Shown: one piece after another, positions 13,701 through 25,700 of the stretch
Position numbering within the stretch: the stretch's first letter is position 1
Layout of the letters: each line of letters begins with the position of its first letter
Assembly: GCA_013365325.1 (NCBI GenBank)
Contig: JABVXV010000346.1
Coordinates: forward strand, 5,680-63,878
Source of the DNA: Dipetalonema caudispina
Taxonomy: Eukaryota > Nematoda > Chromadorea > Rhabditida > Onchocercidae
Length of the DNA stretch: 58,199 nt
Direction of reading: 5' to 3'
Program-made: the position numbers and the translations under genes
Notes under the pieces: generated by a model
The model's database searches: none
Seen by the model: only the letters and a program-made list of their open reading frames with translations
What the model was told of the DNA's origin: nothing

Positions 13701-15652
13701 TATCATTAAAGGATATCATCTTCCGGATAATCGGAAATTTGCTAACAGCAATATCAATAACTTTTCTTCCCAAAGATGTATCCAATAATATTTGCATGCT
13801 AATCATTGTTAGCGTATGTATCAAGAATTGTTCATTTTGTGTTACCGATGTTAAAATAAACTGCAAAAATTAAATCAAATAATATAAAAAATGTAAATTT
13901 TATAATTAAATTTAGAAAAAATAGATAGATTAATTTGAATAGGAAAACGTTTTAAAATGATCACTCACATGTTTCATTTCATAAAATAATTTATTAATTC
14001 ATTATATATATATATATTCAATTACTTATTTTATTATGTTGAAATCGGTTTATTCAAATATAATTTTAAATTGTTTAAATGTATCCCAAAAAATTTTTGC
14101 AATTTCAAAAATTTATTTTAGTAATATTGTTGATTTTTTTTTTTTGTAAAAAATTATTGACAACTAATTACTAATGTTAATTGAATGAAAAAAATTTTTT
14201 ACTTTTTCAATTTTTTTTAATAAAGAATCCATTTCTAGAACATGAGCAATTTCTGTCATATCACCAAGGATGGAATTTGTAATTTGTGCCTTAGTATGGC
14301 CACCAGTTGCCATATAATCAACTAAAGTTGCTACCGCTATCACATCATAATTTGATAAATCCAATATTTTCGGTACCTTACCATCGTGTTCCAACTGTAA
14401 AACATAGAAGAAAAAAAATGAATAAAATTAAATTTTCTGAAATTTATATTTAAAATTTATGCATTTATTCAATCATTTCATCTTTTTCTTGTTATCATTG
14501 CTCATTGAAAAACCGAAAGTTTGACATAATTAAATTGAAATGTCAAATTCTAAAATTTCACTTTTAAGATGGAAATTAAATAATTAATATGTGGAGATAA
14601 ATTCTGAAAATAAATTGCAGTATTCCAACAATTTTTTGACCTGTTTAATTTTCTTCGAATATTCTTTAAGCAGATCAATATCAATAGCAAAATCATCTTT
14701 ATGATTGTGAAAAATTATTTTGCGAATCTTTTCTGGTCTGAAAATAAACCCAAAAAAAAATTATAATTAAGTAATAATTAAATGATAACTAAATTATCCC
14801 ATTACATTCAGATGTATCAATGTCAAAGCAAAGATTTATTGCTTAATAATAAAACATAGGAAAAATACTATCGCAGGGCCTTAAATTCATTAAATTCATT
14901 TGGAAAGGAACTTTGTTTTGCTTGGCTCTGCCATTATCAACCGCTTGATGTGACTACAAAAACATTGATATAACTGCAATTTGAATGATAATCTTACATT
15001 ATTTTACTACGACAACTTTTTTTTTTTTATTTATTTATGCAAATTTCATGTACTTCTAAATTAAACCTAGAAGACTCTATTTGTAATGGAAAATCAATCT
15101 GTAAAAGCTCTATTCAAACAATGTAATTATTTGTCTAAATAAAATTTTGAATATTACAAGTTATTAATTATGAAAAACAGGAAGGAAGAATTAAGCAAAA
15201 AATACTACTAAAATAATGTTTTCCTAATGCCATCATCTTTTAAGATACTTTTTCATCTTATATTTTTATACAAAAAATTCAAAGATTAAAATACAAATAT
15301 GATAATGAAGTTGAAATCAATTGGATAGATCATTGTAGAAGTATTATCAGTAGGTATATTTATGTACTTATAATCATAATTGTAATTTTAATCATAACAA
15401 ACATTATTTAAATAATTTCTATTCTATTGAAATACATCAAATTTATTATCATTTTCATTTTTCTTCCCATTTTTCAAATAATGTACATACTATATATTAA
15501 TAATTCCAGAAAAATGTACTGCGAAAACAATCATTATTACAATTTTGTTCACGTTGATGCAATAATTGAATTTTTGGTATACGTTCTGCAAAATGAAACA
15601 TGATATAATATTCTGAATAATAATAGTAATTTTATTAACATTCGTAATCAAG

Positions 15653-15685
<33 letters not shown>

Positions 15686-15934
15686 GTTATTATGATGATA
15701 ATGATTAATAACCTACCTAATAGTTAATAGTATCTCATTTAAACAACTGATAAAGAGAATTATTTTATGCAACAGCAATACTACTTCCAATAATTTTTAA
15801 TGAAAACAGCGATAAAGCAATTTGTTGATATCATTACCTTCATCAATGGTATTTTTTAATGCATCATTTAGTTGTCTATTACTACAATTATTGTGAATGC
15901 TATCAGATGATTTCTTTTTCAAAGTATTCATCAT
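10751..15934 (-). CDS. BTB-BACK domain protein with basic, serine-rich C-terminal tail
   Basis: Exons in coding order: 15934-15838, 15585-15520, a candidate 32-base exon 15098-15067, 14737-14641, 14394-14203, 13860-13667, 13494-13308, 13091-12976, 12573-12494, 12346-12200, 11933-11703, 11101-11024 and 10896-10751. All junctions from 15098 onward keep phase; the join from 15520 to 15098 does not, so one exon there is missing or wrong. The BTB half includes NYDVIAVATLVDYMATGG and MTEIAHVLEMDSLLKK; the BACK half includes DLNINSEYDVLETSISWL and LRCIRIINLTPDQR. No kelch repeats follow. Instead comes a lysine-rich region and a serine-rich end (SSSDSEDSSSYF). BTB-BACK proteins often act as substrate adaptors for cullin-3 ligases; that role is an inference here. 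About 550 residues. The junction after 12494 uses a poor donor (GTGATG); if it is not used, translation stops at 12483 after PSDE. Confidence 0.8.
15653..15690. repeat. (ATT)n microsatellite in BTB gene intron
   Basis: About ten ATT units plus interrupted ones lie just beyond exon 2 of the minus-strand BTB gene, inside its first intron. It is a simple sequence repeat with no other function visible. Confidence 0.9.
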
Positions 15935-17152
15935 CCTAAAAATTTCATTTCTTTTTTAGATTTCCATTTGTATGATTTGTATGATCTAGTATTATCAAAT
16001 ATATCTTTCTTCTAACTACGCTTTATTTTTATTTATTTTTTTTTTCAATTTCATTTTATATGAAAATAAGCTAGAAGAAAAATGGGTTGGTTTCAAGTTG
16101 AAGACAAATAAGTTTTATGCTGAATAATGGTCAAAAATAAGGAAGTATTTGCTTCTAAATTTTTGAAAATTTGTTTTTTCTTTTAGAATATTTATGAACA
16201 AATTACAATAACGACCTTCTTGCAATAAGACTAAAGTGTAAATGATTGTTAAATTAAATTCCTGAAAAGTTAATGTTGGCAAAGTATTGAAATCTGCATA
16301 GATAAATATTATTTGAAAATTCGACTGTACTTCTTTTCTTTTTCTGTGAAATCCTGTAGAAATGCTTATGAAAATCGGAAATTATTATAATCCGAGTTAA
16401 TGATTTGAAAATAAAACTTCCATTAGGGAAAAATATTATCCAACATACCAATATCTGTGAACCGTTCACTTAATTAAATCCTCTATTCAAGTGAGCATAT
16501 TTACTGTTTGCCTAAGGATAGAATTAAAAAAATTTAACAATGATATGTCGAAATTGCTGTATCGGAGCACTCAACCACTCTCCCGCAATTTACTTCCCAC
16601 ATCTCTTTTTCCATGTTTTCATTCTATATTTAATCTATTCGAGACTTCAATGGTAACTCAAGATACAATTCCTTTATTATGACTGAAGATTACATGCAAT
16701 AAAAACAACAAACTATTAACATTAATTACACAAAGAATAAATTATTATTACAGGACATATAAACTAATGTTTTCAGAGAACATATGTATCCTAATCATTT
16801 GGATGGAATCTTAATGTACAGCAAAAATAATTGAAAGAAGCCCTCAGATAACAGAAATTATCACATGAACACATCGCCTTAGAACACAATGTATAACAAT
16901 ATATAACATGTCATTTGATAATAATTTATCTTGAAGTATTTAGTTTCTCCGTGAACCTCTCATAACTTTTTGTGGTACTATAATAACTCAGTTAAAAATA
17001 TAATAAAAATCGGAAAAGTAAATCTAAGGAAAAGACTGCATATTTTCACCAAAAAACACTTTAGAGTTATACATGTTAAAAAGAGCAGGAAAAAAAAAAA
17101 CGGAAAATCATTTAAATCAAACTCTAAACGGTCGAATTGCCTTCCGCATTGT
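15935..17152. other. Same-strand gap, COG8 end to BTB gene start
   Basis: It lies downstream of COG8 and upstream of the BTB gene, both on the minus strand. An acceptor-like TTTTTAG (as read on the minus strand) ends at 15936, one base before the chosen BTB ATG. Short ORFs at 16254-16469, 16491-16682 and 16970-17200 have no recognisable features and are judged chance. The spacing of about 1.2 kb neither proves nor excludes co-transcription. Confidence 0.55.
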
Positions 17153-20100
17153 TTATTGAAAGTGTTCCTTTGCTTCATGCTGATTATCATCTTTTTGTAA
17201 GTCTTCTTTTACATCATCATCCAACGATAACTTCAGCATATCTCCCTGCAATAATTATCAATACTTCTACATGATTTGTGCAAACTTTCCATTTCAATTT
17301 GAAACTGGACATCTCTTATCATGTGATTAAAAGAGCAAATGGTAAAGAAGAAAAAAGTCAAGCAATATATTGTTAACCCCTGAATTAGAAATATTAACCT
17401 ACAAAAATTCCGCACTCATTTCTGCATGCACCAATCTATTTAATTCCTTGTAGTTGGCTCAACTTTGCCTAGAAAAAATTATATCTTTCAAGTACATCAC
17501 TTTCTCATCAAAAAAACCCTTTTTAGAATGAGGCATCAAAAAATATCGAATTCTATTACTGTTATCCTAACCTCTTGTGAAACACTGTTATTGTCAGGGA
17601 CATGCGTTTCACTAACTTCTGCACCTCCATTAGCGAGAGTTGAAACACTTCCAACACACCCATTCATGGAACGGTTTGCTTCTTCCAGTAACTTTTCAAT
17701 TATTATTGTATTAGGACAATCACTACAGACCTCCTTAATCTGTATAGCACACCTTTTTTCCTGCAAAAATTCCTAATAATTTTTAAAAGCAAAAGAACAT
17801 GAAGGCAAATGGAGGAGTCTAGAAAAAAAAAGGTAAATGAATTATGAGGTATAACGAAAACAATGAAGGAAGAATAGAAACAAATGAAGAAACTACTGTA
17901 AGGATGGAATGAAAAAAAAAGAGAAAAGAGAATTCAAATAAATTAGCGCTTCAAGCAAATACTCACGTATAGTTCTAGTGTATAGGAGGTATGATAAAAT
18001 GGTCGACAGCATTTTTCATATGGATACAAGGCCAACAAGCAGCCGTTAATATATGGTATAAAATATCTCGCTAATAATTTAATTGCTTTTTCCATAGTCT
18101 GAAATAAAAATAATAAAAAAGAAAAATCAGAAAAAATTTTGAGTACTACTCGGTCACCTACCCAAGGCAACCTGCTGCTTTCTAAAGTTAACAAATCGAC
18201 TTTCTTAGCATTTGCATTTTGGAATAGTGAAAATATTTTGTTCCCAAAACAAGCAAACCTACTTCCAAATAATTTATCACTCCTTCCTCCCACAGATGAA
18301 ATTTTCTTCACAGATAGCAGATTTCATAGAATTATACCGACTGAAGGAATTAAAATTTACCCTTTTTTTAACCATCTTCTCCATATCACACAGCCAACAA
18401 ACAACAATTTTCATTGAATTCGTCAACTCCTTCAAAACTCCATTGATCTACAAATGAACAAATGACCAAAACAGATCCTAAAGAAATATTTGTAGAAATG
18501 AATATTTCATAAAAATTTTAGAATCAAAAAATATGCGATATTTACCTGGGTTGGTGATAAGCCACTCCGCAATTCATTTAAGGCATCAATCAAGGCATTT
18601 CCGTAGATACATAGATCATCCCAAAATGCAAGTATTGAAGGAGCTGGTGGCTGCTTACCATCTTGAGTGCAGGGGAAAAATGAAGCATCCGGTACCTCTC
18701 CATCAATTTGTATAGTTTTACACTGTTTTAAGCTAAAATAATAAAGGTAAAATTTTGCTGTAACCATTCCGAAATGTTGCCATTAATTACCACTAATGGA
18801 ATGTTACTGAAATTAAATAAATGAGTGCTTTGAAAAACAAATATTTGAATTATCATGAAAACTGCTTCAGCCAAATTACGAATTCTAAACTTGCATAAAC
18901 TAACTTATTCGCTGCATTCTGAACTTTCAGGGAGAATCTCTTGGTGACAAATTCATCGATCATTTCTGCAATTAGTGGCCGAAAATCTATTCCCATCCGA
19001 CCAAACGATAAGGCGAAACTCATTAATTTACCAGTCAGAGAGCCAATGTCAATATGCACATCATTACCGACATTGCTGGAATAAGTGAACATCTCAGTTA
19101 CGAAATCACAATGCTTCTGGTAAAAGAATGAAGCTCGACTTACTTTATGCGACTAAACATAACGTCGAGGTTATGAATTGCCCATTCATTGAGGATTACC
19201 GAGGAAGTTGCTGCTTGCCAAACATCCCATCGCTGATCCATTAATGGCTACAACATCAAATTTAATAATTTCAAATGAAACTTAAATTTCTAAGCTAGTT
19301 TCAAGTTACTACTACCAACAGCAGAAAAGCTACTATTAATGTTCCCGAAAAACACAAAAGATCTCACATCAATTTGACGTCTGTTTATTTCATTTTCTGG
19401 AAATACAGCCAGATACAGGACCATAGTGTCATACATACAATCACGATAAACCTCAACCATCCGAAGGATGAAGTCTGGCTGCGACTGAACATAAAATTAG
19501 ACAAAAGTTACTAGTATTTTGAGAGATCCACCGAATAAGTAAGAAGTTTTCAACGGACAATAAGATGAATCGTCGGTCTCTCTTTCAAGAGGCGCATGAA
19601 TTGCTATGCCAGGTTTTATACTAATTCACAATAAAATTTCGATGAAACTTTTGACTAAGAGTTATTAAATCCAAAAAGTATGCAAACTTGAAAAAAGAAA
19701 TGGCTTACTCGAATACTTAAAAGTTGCTTTTCAAGATATACATCACGGTACTGCAAAACCATAATACGCAATTGTGTCGAAGACAAGTACGGAATCTTCC
19801 GGATATTATTTACAATTTGAATACTGTTTGCTAAATCAATAGGTCCAGCAAATCTGTTAAACAACTCATCCAGTAACTGATATCGAGCATCGATTAGCTT
19901 ATCAGCAACTTGCTGCAGATATTTGACAAATTCGAAGTCGCCGTTATGACTTTAAATAATAAAAATAAGGTAATAATAATTCAGCAATACCAATGCCTTT
20001 GAAACTTTTTACAGATAACCCTCTTCACTGGGCAATGTTCTTCCATATAAGAATTTGAATTCATAAGGCCTCTTAGCTTTCATTCATCATCAGATTAAAC

Positions 20101-21897
20101 CAACAAAATTTTTAAATTACAAATTTAAGTGCAAAGATACTTAGTTCTGTTTCCGGAAAAAACGTGAGGAAGATGAAGAAAAGTAAAGAAAACCAAACTG
20201 CTTTTCAAACTAACGAGAAACGCAAAATAATACGTGAAAACTTTTTAACGTTATTAACATTTCAAAGTTGACTGGCATTTTTTTTTTGAGCATTTCTTTT
20301 CAAGAATATCCCCATTAATTAGGTTTGTCATAACATTTTAAATAGTGAGCAAATTCCATAAAAACCTTAATTAGAGGATTTTTGGTAAGCCCATGTGTTT
20401 GCAATTGCGTCCCATAACTGGTCAACAAATAAGCCATATCGTAATAGCCCGCTCGAATACAAATATCCAGACGCTGAAACCTGAATTTTTGACCAAATGT
20501 CTCAAAATTAATGGGGGTTCGAACTGAAAAACATGACAATACAGCTGCTGTTTCGAAATCAAATTACAATTTCTTTTAGAAATTTCAGTCTGTTTTAACT
20601 TGAGTCATAATTTTTCGAATCATTTTTAAAAGTTAGTCTCTCGCCACTTCTAATGAATTCAGTGTAAATGTAATTTACCGTTGGTAAGCTTAGAACATCC
20701 CATAAGTGTGAACCTTTACTTTCAGCAAGTTTCAGACAATAAAGCTCTTGTCCAACTTCAGCGTTTTTGGAATTAAATTGTTTCATGGATTCCCGTATTG
20801 ATTCGATCCCATTTTCAATATCTTCAACCAAATCGCTTGCTTTTCCAAACTTAAAAACCTTTGGATTTTCTTCATTTCATGTAGCTATTTCAAATTTTAA
20901 CAGGTAAGAAACAAAAGAAACTCTCAATTCAAAAAAAGTCGAAAAAGCAAAGCTTCTTCGGTCATTCGTCCACTCAGAGCCTGCATGTATTTGTTTCTCT
21001 ATCGTTTCATCATATACGAATCCGACATTTTGACACCAGTCAATACTTGCAAGAATCTTGTCGAGAAAAGGAATAAATATCAAAATCAAATGTAGTACAG
21101 GTGAATTTTTTCAATTTTTTCTAAAAATTCAGTTACATAATTGTTACATGTGCTCATATTTGAAAGCTATAAAAGACTAACACTTTCAAAAAAAAAAAAC
21201 CTAGCATTTTTTAGAAGAAAAACTGACATTTTTTTGCAAAACAAAAGCTTTCAGAGTAAAATCGTACCATTTCCCCTTCCCCCATCTTACAGAAAATTAA
21301 CTATTTTTGGAAAAAAACTGACCAGTTGCCGGCAGCGTTCCGTGGTACTTCCGGCATCCGCATAAATGCGATAATTTCCATAGGCTAAGTCGCTAATTTG
21401 TTGTTGAACATGAAGTAACTGGGAAGAGATATTCTGTCTTTCTTGCTCTAAAATTAGGTCAAGAAATAAATTTCAATAAGCATGAGTTTTAACAGGAAAA
21501 ATTCATTCCAGAAGCTGAATTACTATAAAATTCGCGTTCTCTGCCTTTGATACAATATTGGCATAGAGAGACAATAACATCTGAAAGTAATTCCAGTGCC
21601 AAACTGTTGGTAAAATACTATTTTCGGCTCTTCGGATGGATAAAATTGAAAAGCTTGCAAGTTATAAATGATAACATGAAGACTTTACAGTTATGTATAT
21701 TTCACACAAAATTCATTCATAGAGATATTAATTCCTTCGTAAAAAACTAGCTGAAAATGTTGGTGAACAAACTAACTTTTTTTCTTCAAGTTCGAACTAA
21801 AACTTCAAATTTATGCAACCTCAATAAAATTCAAAACAAACTTACTAAATTGTGCCGCACTAAGTGTACGTAATTCGTTATCCAGAAAATGTGACAT
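17153..21897 (-). CDS. cogc-8: Conserved oligomeric Golgi complex subunit 8
   Basis: COG8 belongs to lobe B of the COG tether, which handles retrograde vesicles within the Golgi. Exons: 21897-21846, 21447-21323, 20849-20679, 20473-20366, 19949-19709, 19484-19368, 19247-19144, 19075-18905, 18732-18546, 18447-18361, 18098-17967, 17760-17572, 17245-17153, giving about 592 residues (human 612). The N-terminal coiled-coil part shows LSAAQFKQERQNISSQLL; the middle has LDICIRAGYYDMAYLL, matching the family's DTCVRNGYYEEAL; later ones are KLMSFALSFGRMGIDFRPL and FIPYINGCLLALYP. Phase carries at every junction except 20366 to 19949, where two bases are missing; a very short unseen exon would repair it. 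An AATAAA overlaps the stop codon (17152-17157). The start lies 19 bases after an acceptor. A C-terminal acidic tail (LSLDDDVKEDLQ) is not obviously conserved. Confidence 0.93.
20922..21056 (-). other. Candidate cassette exon inside a COG8 intron
   Basis: Within the 21322-20850 intron is a 135-base open stretch of exactly 45 codons, entered at phase 0 after a pyrimidine-rich TTCCTTTTCTCGACAAG acceptor and left at phase 0 before GTTTCT. Its inclusion would add 45 residues (starting ILASIDWCQNVGF) without breaking the frame. The flanking exons already match COG8 without a gap, so it would be an insertion or an alternative exon. Both splice sites are weaker than their neighbours. Confidence 0.3.
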
Positions 21898-22751
21898 TAT
21901 CTGAATTTATAACTATCTGAAAAGTAAACATTCAGTGAAAAAAATAAAGCAAAATGACAAAATTAAAATTATTAAAGTCGAACAAGACATGGAATAATAA
22001 TACCATTGAAACGCAAAAATTTCACAGAGCTCCTGGTTATAGCTTCGAGACATTAGAACACTATACAAATAGGAGAGAGTGTATAAATAGGAGTTGGTAA
22101 GATAAAAAAATAATGCATAATGGGACTTGTAAGAGTAAAAGAGTAGCATTAGTTACGAAGAAGTGACGATGATTACGACGATTGGCGAAATATAGAGGTA
22201 TAAACGGATAGAATAATGAGTTTAAGCAGTAAGTCGAAAGAGAGAGATAGAAGATTTGAGAGGGATAAAGACTAATGGAATATATGAGAGTGTATAAGAT
22301 GTTGAGAGATTGAGAAAATATGTGATAGATTGGGGGACAACAATGGTAGCAATGATTGAGAGGAACATTTATATTAGATGAAATATGTGACGCTAATTTG
22401 TCATATGATCAGAAGATTTTGGTTTGAAAATTCTCACAATCATTGCTAATTAATTCAATTAAGTTAGTTTTGATTTAATTTTAATCAATCCATTTCATTT
22501 CAGTTACTAACCCTGTTTGTAATGAATTAATTAATTCATAAAAAGTCAAATTATTCATACGTTTAAGTATAAGTAGTACAAATGCCATTTACGCCATTTT
22601 TTTTCTTCCTTTTTTTTTCAGCAAATTAATAGTTAATTTGTAACAGATTCATTTGTTTGGAATAAAATGATAGCAAATTATAGCCCATTATTCATTTCAG
22701 GTATTTTGTGCATATTATTTGTTTCATATTTGATTTACGTTTTACATCATA
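21898..22751. promoter_or_regulatory. Shared divergent promoter region, COG8 and SWT1-like gene
   Basis: The two genes start head to head. On the minus strand the acceptor TTACTTTTCAG ends at 21917, 19 bases before the COG8 ATG. On the plus strand ATTCATTTCAG ends at 22700, 51 bases before the SWT1-like ATG. Both fit spliced-leader addition. About 0.78 kb lies between the two acceptors, with no ORF worth calling and no recognisable promoter motif. Confidence 0.55.
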
Positions 22752-25700
22752 ATGGGTAAGAAGAAGAAAGAAATCTATGTGCCAGAATTACCAGAACCAT
22801 GGAAAGCGTATTATTCGGACAAAAGAAAACGGTTAGAGAGTTTTTTTCTTTTTTTATGAATTAATTTATTCAAGAAAATTGATGAAAATAATAATGTAAA
22901 GGATGTGTTGATAAGAGTAAAACAAATAAATGTAATTACTGGGAAAGACTTATTAGAATTTGCATAAGATATTTAGTATGTAAAATTTACTCATTGTTTG
23001 GTTTTTGATAGTTCTTTTGTCAAGTACTAATATCGTACTATTATAATAAAGCTATTGCAAAAATCGAAGAGAAAAAAGAAACGAAAACGATTAAGGATAC
23101 TTAAGATACAACTTTAGCGTACGCAAAATTTGTGTCGTATGTAAGGAATAATGTAAATTCACATGAAGGAAGATATAAATGTACTTGTGATACATTGTAG
23201 TCTTGTAGTCATCGTTCATCTTTGCAGTGAATTTTTTTATTTCACTTATCGGAAAATTTTGCCTCGGTAAGGTAAGTCAGAAGTAAAGAACGAGGGAGTA
23301 AAGCTCATCAGTAGAGAGTAGAGAAGTATAGTCCATCTGTTGGGGAAATATTTTAAGAAAGCTTTTCGTGAATGTATGTGAAGGAAGACGTGGAGGTACG
23401 TTTGTTAACGGGAAGTTAGCCACTGCTTTCTTCAAACAGATGTTATGTCGGTAATTAAGACGGTGAAATAGGAGTGTAAAGATAAGAGTAAAATTGCAGT
23501 ATATCGTTTTTGCGAACTACAATGTTCGGGATCTGATAAGATGTTTCTTTTCAGTTGACTTACTTTACTTTTAAATTTTTAAACAACTTTATTTTTTGTT
23601 TCATTTTAGGATATTCTATTTTAATGTGGAGACGAAACAGACAACATGGGATATGCCGATTGCGGAAAATCCTTCGAGAGAGTCTGGTTTGTCTACAAAA
23701 CAATTGGATACAGAAGGCCAAAGAAGAACTTCAGATATTCTGGAGAAGTGAGGAATTTCAGTTTACTTGTTAATGTTAGATGGATAAATCATCGCTTGAT
23801 TTGATTCGTCTTATCATTACTTTATTAAATCGCAAATATCGATAGTGATCTCTCGGAATGAATTATCTTAAATAATTCTGATATTTGTAAAAGTAACATT
23901 ATTTTATCAGAGAGAAATAAATGCCATTCCAATAGAAGTTATTTTTCCTTAAAAGTAAAACTTCTGAATGAATAACAGGAAAAGAAGCATTAATTAGACA
24001 CAATTAGAAATATGAAATTTATATCGGATTTTGAGTAGAATACTTTGCTTTTGTGAGAAGTTAGAGAGAAGGAGGGCAGGGAAAGGAAAACAAAAATGCA
24101 ACAGGTTTAATCCTTTATGTACGTTTAAATTTCTGCTGCATGGAATTACAGCTTTTCAGAAATCCGTAATTCATTTTCTTCTGTAATTTAGAGTAGATGT
24201 GAGTTCTCGTAGAAGTTTGGGTCCATGGGAAGCCGATGAAAAGAAGACGTCAGATAAACTTGGTTGCTTGCATGGTTTGGATATACCGAATACAAGCGAA
24301 GCAAGTGAAGAACTGATGGAAATCGACGAAATTAGCATGGAAGGTCTTTTTTTTTTTCATTTGTGAGGCTAATTTTTGTATTTTTTATTGCTGTTGTAAG
24401 GCAGCAACTAAATACAAATCGGTCGATGAGGTACTAAAGACAGATAGATATGTCAGATATCTGTCATTTTTCGTTTTCTTTCCTATGTTTTGGAGTCGCA
24501 GCATTCTTTATCGTAGCAGTTGTTATTCAGCTACTTGACAGGTATTGTTTATTGAAATATTCCAAAGTTGATATCAGATGATTAGCAATTTCTTTGAGAT
24601 GAAGAGAATGAAGTCTTTATCATTTTAGGAATAAATTGTCACGAAGAGCCGATGGAGATCGACTTCGTTGTCGAAGAAGTACAAGCTTTTCGTCGCGAAC
24701 ACTTTTTGCATCCTAATCTGTTTGCCGAAGTTTGTATTTCTTCAGTTATTCTGGTGTTGATATATTCCGTTACAAGATTTTTTGAAAGAATAAATTTAGT
24801 GATTAACAGGAAATGAATTTTTTTGCAGGTTTGATATTTTTGATGATGAATTTGACTGACAAGTGGAGTTTATGACGTCTTTTTAGCCTTTGTTCAATTT
24901 CCACATTAGTTCCCGTGTTCTAATAACTTTTACGATTCATTTTTCAGAGTAATATATCACTCTTCAATGCTCCAAAAAATACGGGAGCTTGTGGAACAAC
25001 CGAAAATGCTGGCATGGTGCTTATAGTTTTTGATACAAGTTGCCTTCTTCAAGATACAGCACTGTTACCCATGTGCATCCAAAGTATGTATCGTTTCATG
25101 CTTCAAATAGTGTTTTTTATAAAATGAGAAAAAAAAAGATATTTTGAAAAACAATATCCAGCACATAATAGAAGTTATTTTGAGCATTTTAAAATTATGA
25201 ATCTTATTTATTGGAAATCATATTTCTCAGTCATACCCATTAGTGTATAATCGTGATACTCCAAAATAGCACCCTTATGAAGGACGAGCCTTCACTTCGC
25301 AATAGTGATTATTTTATAGGAGTATGCTACTCACTTATTCCGTATACAGTTCTGCAGGAATTAGACGGCTTAAAGAAGGCAGTAAGTTCCAGTTAATCGT
25401 AAAATTCATTAATTGTTAATTCAATTGTTTGGTTAGATTGCATCTTTTTACTTCCAAGTTTCTCTTTTTTTGCTTGTTTCGCGGATTTGTCGCAGTTTAT
25501 CTATTGTAATTTACATCATGGTTTTTTGTGGTCATTGCATAACAATGCATATATATTTATAATAGTTTACATGCTTTGATCAGGAAATATCATTCAGAAA
25601 TCTGATGAACTGCGATCTAAAGCTGGGAAAACAATTGCTTATCTACATGACTGTATAAAACGTGGATGCAATTATCTGTTCATAGAAAACACTTTCGAGG

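Noticed and set aside
18099..18311. ORF running into COG8 exon 11 with about 70 extra residues
   Set aside because: The family alignment and the acceptor ATTTCAG show the exon starts at 18098; the exon at 18447-18361 joins to it in phase.
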